NCBI GenBank assembly: GCA_020631735.1 | Contig: CM036231.1 | Coordinates: 3,499,831 to 3,563,830 of the forward strand | Origin: Saccharum officinarum | Taxonomy: Eukaryota > Streptophyta > Magnoliopsida > Poales > Poaceae | DNA: 64,000 bases | Direction: 5' to 3' | In this document: one piece after another, positions 32,600 through 45,100 of the stretch | How positions within the stretch are numbered: position 1 is the stretch's first letter | Layout of the letters: each line of letters opens with the position of its first letter | The notes under the pieces: model-generated | Database searches by the model: none | The model's input: the letters and a program-made list of their open reading frames with translations, nothing else | What the model was told of the DNA's origin: nothing | Translations under genes and position numbers: made by a program

Positions 32600-34315
32600 A
32601 GGTGAATAGACGTTCCTTAAAAATTCAAGTACAAACTAGCAACAAATTAGTCAGATAATCTCTAAATTCGCAGATTATCCTCCTTTTATGGAAATTCAAG
32701 CAAATTACCCGCACTTTTATTGATATTCAACAAAGTTTCATTTTTCACAAATATTTGAGTGGATTATTGCACCTTTGAGGATATTCAACGAGAACACAAC
32801 AAAATCAAATGTACATTATACTTGATGAGTTCTAGCTCAACCCAAGCTTGGACATAAGTTTCTTTTTATTCCAATAGTAAAACCCACAAGGTACTTGTAC
32901 TCAAAAACATACTCAACCAAGTAGATCTACTGATCTAGTGAAATGAACAAATCAAAGTAAAAGCTCAAACACAATCAAACCAAAGTGAAGACCAAGGGGG
33001 TTGTTCCTCAAAGCTCGGCTCCTTCCAAGAAGGATATCTCTTTCAACTCCTTTCCTCGCTTTACTACCTTGATCTCTTACTTTGTGGAGGCAAAATTGGG
33101 GGCCTTCGCAAAGCTTCTTGGGGCTCAATGACACCTAGCCATCTAGGAGGCTTCACCTCCATGAATAATGAGTACTTCTCAAACGATTGATGAAGCCCTT
33201 TAGTGTTCAAAGATTTGGTTGCTCACAAACTTCCATATCTCAACCAACTTTTAGGATTTATCACAAATCACACAAAATCACAGAGTGATGAGCACGAAGA
33301 ATCAGAGAGGCATTTTCTTCGATTACGGGCATGGAGAGGTAGCAACAACTCCTAAAAAAGAGGTTGGTGATGACAACGCGTGTGGGCTTATATTTTCATT
33401 GAGACGTGAAATTAAGGACTAGTCCACGAGGAGACTTAAGCTACTTTGCATATCATGGTCCGTGTGATCGAAAAGCATGATGTATGGCTTAAGGCAAAGA
33501 TACAAAGGTAGGTTTTTGCTTTAACTAGTCATGAGGTGATTAGGGATGAAAATAACTAGATTGACAGACTAGATAGCCGTAATATCATGTGGGGTCAATG
33601 TTTTTTTACTTGACAGATCTTTAAAGCCACATTGCTTGATGAATTGCATTGCATGCATAAAATGAGTGGCATTTGAAAAAATATGGAAAGAAAAAAATGA
33701 AAAAAAATGTTTACAAGGACAACTATGCGAGAAGTAAGATCTGCAAGGCGGACACTCACCTTAGCCGTTTTTCAAAAATGGATTTTGGACTGCTTTTTAA
33801 TGTATGTTGTGGATGCTCCCACCTTAGGACTTGGACGGTCTGCAAGTATACCCCCAAAGAAAGGTCCAGGCCCAACCTGAGCCTAGTCCAAAATGATGGT
33901 TCTGAAACACTCCACTGAATGGATCTAGGCATAAAACCTAGGCCAAATCCAACCGTTTTTTTAAGCCTGGCTCGTACTAACTTTTGCTCGTGTCTATTTG
34001 AGACTATTAGATACTTCTTTTGTTGCTCTTCGATAAACAATAGACCTAATCATAGACCACATGACTTGACCCATCTAAGAAACAAAACATGACCTAGCAA
34101 AAGTTTGAGGTCGGATTTCGACTGAAATTTTTACCCATGGTCAGGCCCACCAAGAAATAAACAAGCAGACCCACTCCACCCTGAATCTAAGTACTTGGCA
34201 ATCATTTGGAATTAATTCTACAACAGAATCTATATCTGGAGCAGGAGGGAGAGCTCTGCTAAACTGACGTCCAGTATTTATGTTTTCCACGTTAAGTATC
34301 AGAGGTTATTGGCAA
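32600..34315. other. Unassigned sequence, probably old transposon debris
   Basis: The flanks of the foldback element read GTCACTAGAGGGGGTGAATTA and AGGTGAATAGACGTTCC, wording common in grass LTR-retrotransposon remnants. No LTR pair, domain or gene could be identified through 34315. Confidence 0.4.
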
Positions 34316-34775
34316 AGATAAATTGTTGGCTCATTTATGTAATTTGTCCAGTATTTCGAAATAAATTGATTCATAGTACATAGACTAATAAATGGCTCAA
34401 ATTTTTGCTTTCGTCGAAGAATAACTTGAGCAAATTCTTTCCTGAAGATTTCCTTGCATGGGGATCGGACAGATGGACCAACACATAAACACATAGTGAT
34501 TAGGATTTTCATGAAAAATGGAAGATGCAGCTGATCTTTGAGAGATGCCAATGTGACAAACAGGTCAGTGTGCTGGTGAATTGTGAGGCCTGAGGTGCTC
34601 CAACAAGCAATCACAAAAAGGAGAGGCCAAAAGCAGATGCACTAGACTTTCTTCAGTCCCCAAATTGCAGAGAATACAGTTATAGTCATTGAGGACCATA
34701 TTCCTCTGCTTCAATAGCTCTCTGGTACTTAACCGATCATTTAGAAGTTGCCAAAAGAAGACCTTACATTTGTTG
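34316..34775 (-). pseudogene. LINE C-terminal fragment with zinc-binding RVT region
   Basis: The minus strand reads KCKVFFWQLLNDRLSTREL, then YNCILCNLGTEESLVHLLL, the zf-RVT signature that closes L1-type plant LINE ORF2, then FRKEFAQVILRRKQKFEPFI. Frameshifts and a stop lie in between. The fragment is cut on the right by a possible MITE. Confidence 0.72.
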
Positions 34776-35160
34776 TGGCGGATCCAGAAACGGACTAAGA
34801 GGGGGGCTAAATAATTGTAGAGTATAAATCATACTAGTCATACACTAACAGAAGGCAATCGATGTGATTCTTTCAATGTAATAATATTCAGCATTTTGAA
34901 GCAATCTGATAGGGGAGATGATTTTTTTTTTGGATATAGGCAGGGGAGATGTTTGCAACAAAGAAACTAAGTAATGAGCTGGAATAATGAAACTAGAATA
35001 ATCTCATCGGGCAAAAGTCCATTAATTGAAATTAAGAAACGTAAAGACCAAGGGGGCAGCAGGAGCACCGAGCACACCTAGGCTGTGAAAGGGGCTATTG
35101 GACTGGATTGGAAGATCTGTTCATGAGGATTTTGGCTGCAGCACCCCCTGCAGATCCGCC
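34776..35160. mobile_element. Possible hAT-like MITE
   Basis: The left end TGGCGGATCCAG and right end CTGCAGATCCGCC are inverted, as in the hAT-like MITE at 50440-50616. No 8-bp target duplication could be matched, so boundaries and class are tentative. Confidence 0.4.
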
Positions 35161-35536
35161 CTTGTTTGTGACATGACAACCACCACAACCAGGAGTATGC
35201 TCGAGGAACTGGACGATAGCCAATCAGCTGTGAGTAAGGTCTTGTCTGCGGTACGCGGTTGTTCTGGCAAAAAAAGCAGAGTTTATTATTTTGGGGCATT
35301 CTGGTTCCAACTCTATTTCTTCTTAAATGATCATCAAATGACAATAACTTCAATTGGTGACTCTATACATCAGTAGTTAAAACATGTAAATATCACTAAT
35401 CTATTGTTAGGGTGGTAGACTGCTAGTATGGCAGGAAATTCTGTAGGGATTCAGTGAGACAGTGACTATCTGCAAATAAATAAATAAATAATGAACTGTT
35501 ATTTGCTCCCACATCCCATTGTTCCAAATCAAAAGC
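35161..35536. other. 3' flank of the truncated GLR gene
   Basis: No gene seen. Probably holds the 3' UTR of the minus-strand GLR; no clear poly(A) signal was chosen. Confidence 0.4.
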
Positions 35537-37402
35537 CTAAACGGACATGCCAACACCTTGGCCAGTACTTTCCATCTCGATCCGAACACAATCAGCAGGC
35601 ACTGGACCATTGTACATGCTATTCTGCATTGGACCAGCCTCTATATCAGCGGCACTTCCATTGCCTTCCTTGGAATCATGGTAATTGTTATCCCTGATTT
35701 CATGTAGATGTTGATCGGGTACAGAGCCATCTCCCCTGTCATTTTGTAGCTCAACGGACTCACCAAGACATACACTTCCAGCATACCCATCAGCATTTTG
35801 CAATTCAGAACCTTTAGATCTTTTGTACTCTGCATAGGCCAATCTGACAATGGCTATGAGCAGCATGAGAGCTGAGATACATCCAGTGATAATGAAGAGA
35901 CCAGAGAAACTTTGCAAAGTGAGTGCCGTGAAGCCACTGATCGGACTGTCACCCACAGATGGTGCAGCTGGACCAAGCCATCTCTCTTCAATTTGTGGGC
36001 CCTCATAATCTCCTGTTAGGCTCAAGATGGCGATCGAGAGATTATGTACCAGTGGAGAGCTCAGGGGAAATGCCTGAAGACAAAACGTGGTGTTAGTTTG
36101 GTTACTCAGCATTAGAAGCATGGCTCTTAGAATATCGATTATATCAAAGCACTAATGCAAGCAACTTACGAAACCAAGTCCAAGGGTCTTGTACATGCGA
36201 TTAACCATCTGGAATTCTTTCTTGTATTGAGGGTTGGAGAGGAAATAAGTCAAATAGGGAATCTCATCAAGAATAGCCGATACCCCTCCATTCTTAGACC
36301 CCTTCCTCAGAGCTTCAGCATATTCTTGTTGATTGCTGTAGGCCTTTATCCTATTCAATGGGAAACCTTGCTTTATCAAAAAGGAGCGAGTAAATCCTCC
36401 GTACTGGTATCCAACATAGTCACCATTGTGTAACAGCTGATTGAGATCAGTCACCATTGGCCGGAGCCTCTTTGCAGTTAGCATTGATGACAAGTTTGCG
36501 GTGTAGCTCTGCACTACAACCAGCACCGCAAAGCACCATATCACAACGACAATTTTTGACAGAGGGCTTCTAATTATTTGATCTGTACAAACAGAGACGC
36601 ATTATTTGAGATCATCCTACAACTATGATAACTAGCTATTAACCACTTATAAACCATCGTATATTGACATGTTGTAAAGAAGTTTGAGCTCAAAGTGCTG
36701 ACCATGGGAGAACGTCAAAGTGGAGAAAGCAAAGTAGGAAGCAGTGCTGAATTGTCTCAGTCTTGACCCTTGGTACTCAGGATTCTTGGGCAGTTCAATC
36801 ATCCACACAACAAAGCCAGTGAACAAGAAGCCGCCCACGGTAGCGAACCAAAGTTCCTTTGTTAGGGGCTCTAAAAATATCCACTGGATTGTTTTGGAGT
36901 CATTCTCGGAGAGCATAAGCAAGGACAAACCAGACTGTGCATATGGCATTGTAAAATCCGCCTCCCTGATTCGTTCAGGGGTTATGGTCACATCACCAAC
37001 TGCTGCATCAAACACCTGTTTATTCCAACGAAAATGAACAGAAGAAACAAAAACAAATGCACTAAGAAATTTAAACATTGTAAATCTAGCCTTGTAAAAT
37101 GATGCGAACTAAGCATGTTGAAGTAAGGCCCACCTTTAGAGATACACTGCGTACTAGCTCATCATAAGAACCATTGAAGGCATAAAACTCATATTGTTGA
37201 CTAGGCTGTAGCATCTCCATAGCAGCTTTGAAGATATCAATGCAGTATCCAGTGACCTTTTGTCTCTCAGTGTTAGGATGAGTAATATTCACAAAAGCTT
37301 TGAAACCAGGTTTATGTGGCACAGCAATCCTGAGTTTCTTCTCACAGCCTCTGGGCGCCGTCCCTGAGTTTTTTCTCGCTAATTTTCTGCCATGTGTTCC
37401 CT
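35537..37402 (-). pseudogene. Glutamate-receptor-like channel gene lacking the amino-terminal domain
   Basis: GLRs are plant plasma-membrane cation channels gated by amino acids. Exons: 37402-37134, 37015-36703, 36582-36170 and 36073-35537, with GT-AG borders and consistent phase. S1 starts at KLRIAVPHKPGFKAF; M1 is WFATVGGFLFTGFVVWMIE, the pore segment STASYFAFSTLTFSHG, M3 IVVVIWCFAVLVVVQSYTAN followed by LSSMLTAKRL, S2 follows, and M4 is SGLFIITGCISALMLLIAIV, then a tail of about 105 residues. All four coding exons are open. The amino-terminal domain (about 400 residues in GLRs) and signal peptide are absent upstream; an RTE LINE sits at 37745-38115. An acceptor-like CATATACAG precedes the first exon, so a lost or distant upstream exon is possible. 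Likely a truncated tandem copy of the gene at 42106-54654. Confidence 0.82.
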
Positions 37403-37744
37403 CTGTATATGGATTAAGGAAAGGTTTGGATCATCTTAATGTAACAGCACAATCTTCTCATGGCCTATTGAGAAAAAGAAGAAAATGGCATGGGTTGAAA
37501 ATAATTCTGCCACTAATGACCAACATGTGACTAATATTTGGAATATTGATAATGTGGAACTATACTTAATACTACAATGAGCTATTGGATGGAAGACCAT
37601 CTCACTAAAATTCAAAACTGTCCCAACCATTAATATTCAACATTGTCCCAACCAAGTCCTGGAGAAGTGAATAAGGAAAATTGAAACACACCCTATGTAT
37701 TGTACAATTATTTTTTTTAATTTTGACTTCAGATTGCCATTTAA

Positions 37745-38115
37745 TTTTGTACACCCTATCCTTGAGGAGAAATTGATTCAACATCGGTTGAGATGGTTTG
37801 GACATGTCCAACGGAGGCCTCCTGAGGCGCCGGTGCGTAGTGGAGTTCTAAAGCGGGCCGATAATGTGTAGGTCGACCTAAATTAAGACGAGTCCGTTAA
37901 GAGAGATCTTAAGGAGTGGAATATCCCCAAGGATTTAGCTATGGACAGGAGCGCTTGGAGATTAGCAATCAACGTGCCTGAACCGTGACATCTTTTGTCT
38001 TGTGCCCTTTATGTCCCTTTATGTGTCTCCCTGTTTCTCGTCTCTTTTGGGTTTCATCTCTAGCCTACCCCAACTTGCTTGGGACAAAAGGCTATGTTGT
38101 TGTTGTTGTTGTTGT
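37745..38115 (+). mobile_element. 5'-truncated RTE-type LINE
   Basis: The plus strand encodes IQHRLRWFGHVQRRPPEAP, then (after stops) DESVKRDLKEWNIPKDLAMD and RSAWRLAINVPEP then a stop, the C terminus of plant RTE reverse-transcriptase ORFs. The 3' UTR ends TAGCCTACCCCAACTTGCTT followed by a (GTT)n tail, typical of RTE. A 12-bp duplication, ATTGCCATTTAA, lies at 37733-37744 and 38116-38127. Internal stops show it is dead. Confidence 0.9.
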
Positions 38116-38127
38116 ATTGCCATTTAA

Positions 38128-39100
38128 AATTTCAATTCCCTGCTCAATCATGTGGGAAAATTAAGATAAACAGTCGATTGGCTTTCTCTCTGACATCATC
38201 CCTACCCCATCTCAGGTGCATCAAAACCATGGGCCTCGCAGGTGGAAAAAAAAAAGAAAGGCAGAGCCCATTTACAAACTGAAATCGAGCATGTTGCATC
38301 ATACTTACAGTTGGTATCAGGAATGTCTAGCTTTATAATTCAATTTGTTTCCAGTTAACAGTGTGTACTACTTTCCAATGCATTGAGAACAATAGAGTTC
38401 TGTTATAGAAGCATTCGGCTGTGATGTTCCCCGATATTAGTTAGTCACAGAATTTGAAGTGCCGAACAAACCTTAACTAGCTTACAAATGAAAGTCGATG
38501 CTTTGACCCCTTGAACAGCAAATACTGAAATGCAGATATCCTTCTCATGATAAGGCAAACGAAATGGCTCCTCCCAAAACCGACCTCAAAGGCCCCATAT
38601 TCAGAATACAACATTCATTTCGTCGGGGTGGATAAACCGAGACAGAACAGCAAACCCTGTAAGACTCATTGGGACTTGGGACTAGGCGTCGGTGCCAAGT
38701 GCCATCCCAGCGGGGGCGCTAGGTTAGCTCCTATTCCGGGATTGCGCCTCAGCACGGAGGAGGAACGGGAGCCCCCCTCCACCTACCGCTCCTCCTCTTC
38801 GTCGAGCAGTAGAGGAGATCCTGCCAGGCGCCGCCGTGCGACAGGATCGCCTTGAGGAGCGGCTGAGCAAACCATGGGCAGATGGGCTCCAGGAACGAGA
38901 ACGGGGAGTTCGGAGGAAAGGAGGGTGCGAAACTGCGAACTGTCGATTGAACTAGATTCGTGCTTGCGTCATACTACTCCATCCGTCCATATACAATTTT
39001 GATTTTTAGTAAAACACTTTTAAATTTAGTTAAATTTATAAAAAAAATTAAGACTTGAAACCGAGTAAATGCTGCCATAAAATTCTACCGAACTCCCTGT
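38128..39100. other. Intergenic, no supported gene
   Basis: A GC-rich patch at 38640-38860 has an open plus-strand frame (38547-38855), but it is Ser/Arg low-complexity and unrecognised. A one-ended Stowaway-like remnant (TACTACTCCATCCGTCCATA) is at about 38972-39050. Confidence 0.4.
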
Positions 39101-40260
39101 AGGTAATTCTAGCGCCTGCACGTCCGGCGCGCGAGACGCGTCCAGACGCCGCGCCCTTTTCAAACTAGCCCCACCTCTGCGGGAATATAATAAAACGCCG
39201 CTCTCTTCCCCAAACCCTCTGGGAATACAACGGAACCTCGCTCCCTTCCCAAACCCGCCCGCCCCACCGCGAGAATAGAACGGAACCCGCCCCTGCGCGT
39301 CACCCTGTTCCCCCATCGCGCCCCCTGTCCCAAGAGTACGAAAACACTTCAAGTGCAACATCGTAAACATATGAAAAAATCATGTAGTGCAACATTGGAA
39401 TATGAATACTATAGCATCGCAAAAATATGTAGCGCAACATCCATGTACTGCAACATCGAAAATTATGTGCTGCAACATCACAAAAACATATATTGCAACA
39501 TCGGAAAAGATGTACTGCAACCTCAAAAAATTATGTGCTGCAACATCAAAAATTATGTACTGCAACATTGAAAATTATGTGCTGCAATATAAAAAAATAT
39601 GTACTGTAACATCGCAAAATCAACCATGAAACATGGAAAATGGGACCATTCAGAAAACATCTATTACAACAACCTAAAAATCTCATTGCAACATTCGAAA
39701 ATTATCTATCGTAACATCAAAAAAACCCATTGCAACACGAAGAAAACAGCAATGGGCATACGAACAGCAAGGAGATGGGTTCGAGGTGCAGACTGCTCCA
39801 GCCCTAGCCCATCACCTCCGAGCTCGCCGGAGGGAGGAGGGAAGGACCACAGAGCTCGCCGAAACCCTAGCCACCGCCGCGCCCCTCAGATCCAGAGGAC
39901 GACGACGAGAGCTCAGATCTAGAGAAGGAGGAGGAGGACTCAGATCCAAAGAAGGACCGACTTATCTCGTCAGAGCCGCCGCCGTTGTCCTCGTCTCCGG
40001 TGGGGGCATGTGAGCTAGGTCGTTGGGAGCACGAGGTCACATGGAGCTTGCAGAGGGGGGAAGGATGGAGGGAGGGAGCACGGGCGGGCGAGGCGCGGCA
40101 GCGAACTTGCGTGTGGGCGTGGGAGCCGGTGTGGGGATGGGAGAGCGAGCGACAGAGTGGAGATGAGGATGAGGGAGAGCGTTGCGGGAGCAGATGAGGG
40201 CGATCGAGTCGTTCCGTGCGCGGCGGGTCCGTCCTGATAGAACGGACGCCCGCTCAATAT
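39101..40260. mobile_element. Probable DNA-transposon remnant with GCAACAT repeats
   Basis: The left (TAGCGCCTGCACGTCC) and right ends (complement GAGCGGGCGTCCGTTC) look like diverged inverted termini, each GC-rich. The middle has a repeat array at 39350-39750 and a GC-rich gene-like part at 39780-40200. No transposase was found, and the superfamily is not determined. Confidence 0.35.
39350..39750 (+). repeat. TGCAACATC tandem array
   Basis: The motif TGCAACATCGAAAATTATG, with variants TACTGCAACATCAAAAA and TTGCAACATC, recurs at intervals of about 16-33 bp, at least 15 times. Three frames appear open only because of the repeat. Similar arrays occur in subterminal parts of grass DNA transposons. 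Confidence 0.8.
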
Positions 40261-40576
40261 CATTATTGCATACGTATTTGATATATGTATTTCATACATA
40301 GACGACTTCGACGAAAGTTTGAATTTAGGGGTGTAATAGAATAAAAATGAATTGATAAAGTAGTCCTAGAAAAAAAACTGCCTTAAAAAATGTAAGATAG
40401 ATATGAGCTCTTTGCTAAGATGAACTATAAATTTGCTAAAATCCATTCTTTTTTTTCAATCAAAATACTACATGCAACAACCATAGACACGGATGCAAGA
40501 TTCCCCATGTACGATAAGACACGAGGTGGATAGCAGGATAGGATGGGCAAGTGAGTCTTTTTCGTGTGTTTTACCA

Positions 40577-40776
40577 GCATGTGCGCTTGCTTGGGTGACG
40601 ACGACGTCATCTCCGCTTGCACCACCGATACGGTGCGGGTCCGTGTGCACGCCGCCCACGACGCCGCCTGTTCCCGGCGGCACCGCCGGCTCCGCCAACA
40701 CGTCCCGATGCGCGACTGCGAGCAGGATGAGCAGCAAAGCGACGGTGAGCCGGCAGCGCCGCGGCCACCACTCCAT
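40577..40776 (-). CDS. Possible first exon with signal peptide
   Basis: The minus strand reads MEWWPRRCRLTVALLLILLA, a basic start plus a hydrophobic core, as in a secretory signal peptide, then VAHRDVLAEPAVPPG. A donor-like GCTG|GTAAAA is near 40577. A TATA-like GGTATATATATAC lies at about 40822-40834, some 45-55 bp upstream of the ATG. No following exon was found and the product is not recognised. It is not similar to GLR exon 1 at 54654. Confidence 0.3.
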
Positions 40777-40839
40777 TCCTCCGCCAACACGTACCTACGC
40801 TACGCAGCTGCTGCTCCAATGTATATATATACCTGGCAC

Positions 40840-42105
40840 AGGCACAGTGGTGGACGACGGTTCCCTGTAAAATCCAAGAATGCGGGCGCAGCGAGTCAGA
40901 AGGCCCATTTCTTCGTCAAAGTTTCGCGAGGCGCTGACGAGTGACGAGAGGCCGTTCACCACTCATCAGTCGTTGGTGCCATCACTTTCAGGCCTCGAGG
41001 TCGATCCAGGAGGCATTCCATTCCACGGCAGCATCAGTCTGTCAATTCCACCTATACATGCATGACCCCGTCATCATGTATGCCGCGTTCGGAACAACTA
41101 CGATTTCGCATGAATTTCGCAGGGCTCGAATTCGAGAGAATGGAGTAAGGAAAGTTCTCCACGTGGGAAACTAAGGGCTCGGGGTTCCATATCATGCCCT
41201 CGATCAATTGACTTTGAAAGATTATTTCCCAGAACGCTTGGTCTGACTGTGCCTCCGTGGTCACTGGTCAGTCAGTCAGTCTTCTGCTGCAGGTTTCTTC
41301 AGGATTCAGGAACCAAGTCTTTGAGCCTGCATGAGATGAGACTTGGAGGTACCATGCGAGATGCAGGGAGATGTCTGCACTCTCTGCTCCCAGTCCCAGT
41401 GCACGAATCCTCGCACACAAAGAGATTGTGAGAAGTGGAGTGACGACAATTCACTCACCTCCTGAATTCAGAGGCCCCGTGGCTTCAGATGACCGATTCA
41501 AGGTACCTACATCGGCCACATGTAGACCTAAACTTTCAGTCAGGGCTATGCCAATACACTGGCTACTTGTTCAGTGTGTGCAGGTCTACAGACTTGAATT
41601 CAGTCTGCTAAATCTTCGGTGCCACAAGTATATTTGAAGCGGCTAGCAATTCGACTTCTAGAGACAGAACACAAGTATATCTAATCTAGTCTAGCTATGA
41701 AACCAGGCACAAGTTCCACGAAATTTTATACCATGGCAAGGTCAAAAATAATGTTCATTAATTAAATCAGGCAACTGTCTGAGACAAGGAGCATCAAGTA
41801 ATCCAGAGTTGTGTGATATCAAAATGCCCATCAGTCCAGTAATAACATCAAGTACTTCTAAACAGAATAGCATCAACTCAAAGTTGATCACAGTGAAGTT
41901 TCAGCAAACCTAAAAACAAACATAAGCTGCGTCTTCAAAGCTCCCATGCATACCCCCCTAGAATTTACCGCTACTTATGCAGACACAAGCAACACCATCC
42001 CAGCAAGGTGAAATGTGATGAACAATATCATCCTCTGTCTTCAGATTTCTTTTGCAGCTGGAGCCTAAGGGGCAAACCTTGAGGAACCAACCTGATGAGA
42101 ACAAT
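40840..42105. other. Intergenic and 3' UTR of the full-length GLR
   Basis: No gene is seen at 40900-41640. The part from about 41700 to 42105 probably includes the 3' UTR of the minus-strand GLR. Confidence 0.4.
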
Positions 42106-45100
42106 CTAGTTGGTCCCCCTCTCAACCTGAAGAGGCTCAGAAAGGGCAGCGTTGTTGTTCTGCAACTGCTGTCCCTGCCGTGGGTCGTCATTGTCAGTAG
42201 CAATTTCTCTACTGCTATGAACCAGGTGAAGATTACGGTTTCTCAGCTCAGTGCAATTGGTATGCATGAAGTTTATTACCAGCATGGCACATAGGGCGAG
42301 TCCATTGACAATGAAGAGACCTTTGAAGCTCTCTAAACCTAGACGTACGGAATCAGTATCGGGATTGTCATAATCATGGGAAGGAGCTGTATCCCGAAAC
42401 CATTTCTTTTGAATCTGAAATCCTTCACACCCTCAGTTATGTTCAAGATGGCCCTTGACAGATCGGGCACCAACGGGGAGCCTCTAGGGAAAACCTGCAG
42501 AATATAAAATTGATGGTCAGGTGAGCATGGCATGAAGATTGTATGGTCTATGACACAGTTGCAGGGAGCTTACAAAACCAAATCCATCAGTCCTGTCGAT
42601 GGGGCCAACTATTTGGAACTCTTTTCCGTACTGTGTGAGGAAAGAATTTAGATAGGGGATCTCATCAAAGATGGCTGACACCCCTCCATGCTTTGATCCC
42701 GTCCTCAATGCTTTCGCGTATTCCTCAAGTGTGCTCAGGACCTTTATCTTTTGCGCATCAAACTTGAGTCTCTTCAGCGTCGCATACACAAATGATCCAC
42801 TCTGGTACCCAACATAATCTCCATTGCGCAAGAGTTGCATCGGATCAGTCACCGAAGGTTGGAGCCTCTTTGCAGTAAGCAAGGATGACAAGCTTGCTGT
42901 ATAGCTCTGCACTAATACAAGCACCACAAAGCACCAAATCACCACCACAACTTTTGAATGAAGTTTCTTGAGAATTTGATCTGTCACAAAGTAAATAAAA
43001 AAAAGTATTATTAAGAATTCAAGCATGAAACAAAAAAAGTAGAACTTTGAGTTCAAAATACTACAAAGACAAATGCAGTTCAGAGTGCTATGCAAAACAA
43101 GGATACCATGAGAAAAGGTCAAAGTGGAGAAAGTAAAGTAGAATGCTGTGCTGAACTGTTTCCATCTTGATCCATTGAATTTATCATTTGTAGGATGTTC
43201 AATCATCCACACAACAAGACCGGTGAAGAAGATAAATACCATAGTGGCAATCCAGAGCTCCTTTGTTAGAGGCTCTAAGAAGATCCACATGGTTGCTTTA
43301 TCATCATTCTTAGCTAAGACAAGCATTGCGACACCAGACTCTGTGTATGGCATCGTGAAGTCGACATATCTAGATCGATTGGCAATAATTGTCACGTCAC
43401 CCACTGCTGCATCAAACTTCTGTCATCCAATAAGGAAAAACAAGGGGAGGAATTAGGAATGTAAGTATCATTGGGCAGGGAAAAATATGTGATAGCAATT
43501 TAGCAAGGAAAGGCTAACCTTGAAGTACACCTGGGATATCAACTGGTCATAAGAATTGGCACAATCATAGGGAATGTACTCATATCGCAGAGCATATGGA
43601 AGTCTATTCACAGCAGCCTCGAAGACATCAATGCTGTAACCACTAACACTTGATCCGTTGGTATTATGATTAGCCTCAACATTCACAAAAAATTTGAACT
43701 CACGTCTCACAGGTACGCCAATCCTGAGTATCTTTGCATTTACTGGGAAGTCCCAGCCTTTAGGCACTATGGTTGAATCTCCTGGCCAAATGACAGGTTT
43801 TAGAACTTCACCAGTACTTGAAGATTTAAACTGGTCTCGGATAGGGCTCGAGTCTAAAAGCCTCGAGAGCCCTGAACCAGGGCTCCAAAATCCAAGGCCT
43901 CTTGCTTTTTCTCCAACCAAATTGACAACTTCATAAATGGGAACCTGCGTATGCCCATCAACAAACCTGAATCTCCCAGCCAAACCATCAAAGTCTGCTT
44001 CCAAAATGGAACTAAGGAGTTCTGGCCCAGCAGGAGAGGCCAGGAGACCATTTACTAAGTTCTTGCCCACATCCTGCGGTGTCTGAAAACCTATATTTGA
44101 GAACCCAACCCTCATAGTGTCCTCAACTGCAGTTGCAACTGCCCATGCCACATCATACGCCCAGTATTGGTAGACAGTGGGTCTTGTAATCCTTACATCA
44201 TGAGCTTGTCGGTACTTAGCTCTGAATAGTGCATCAAATCGACTCACAAAATCAATAATCCCTGCAGACTTTGCAACATATGGCCGAAAACTGACAATAC
44301 CCTGCATGTTTTCAATAGTATGTTGGGGAAGTACATCAAGGACGACACCAACATTGTCCGTGACAATCCACACATATCCCTCTATCATCATACCAGCTGC
44401 TGAAGCCCGTGCAAAGAAATGGGAAGCAGGGCCTGGCAGCATATGAACGATGAAGACACGTGTCTGCATGGTCATGAGCTTGTATAGTTCCCCATCAATG
44501 CGATAATCAGGGCAAGAAGCAGGGATGGCTGCACGGTAAACGATATGTGCCTCAACATCTTGAAGGGCATTAGCAATTGAGGGGAGGATACCCACACCAT
44601 AGTTGTCGTCTTCATAGACGACAACAATGTTTTTCCAGCCATAGACCTCAACAAAGGCGGCAATTGAAGCTGCCTGGAAGGATTCCTTGGCACAAGCTCG
44701 AAGGAAGTAGGGGACATTATACTGAGTGGCCGCATCACCTGTTGCTGAGAAACTAATGACAGGAACCTTGGTCTTGTTCGCTAGATACGTAACAAACTCA
44801 GCTTGTAAAGTGCTTTGAGGGCCAATGATAACGCTGACCTTGTCATTACGAATGAGATCTACTGCTGCAAGAAAAAGGACAAAGGTACCATCAAATGTGG
44901 CACATGGAAATTTTCTTTAAATTCATGTTAAAATTAACAAGCTGTGGAACTAGATCAATGTTAAAATGTGTAGGTCGTCCAATATTCTGAAAATTACTAC
45001 AAGACAACAGAAAGAAGTTTTCTCAGGGAACGACCTAACTTTATTTTTCATGTCTAATACCTATCTTCAAGAGATTTCAAGAAAGAAAAACATTTATCAT

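Noticed and set aside
33756..34040. 94-codon minus-strand frame
   Set aside because: No homology or gene context; overlaps an opposite open frame with equal claim.
38547..38855. Plus-strand frame of 102 codons
   Set aside because: Ser/Arg low complexity at the end, no recognisable domain and no splice or promoter context.
39353..39629. Cys/Asn-rich frames such as CNIENYVLQH
   Set aside because: They are translations of the TGCAACATC tandem repeat in several frames.
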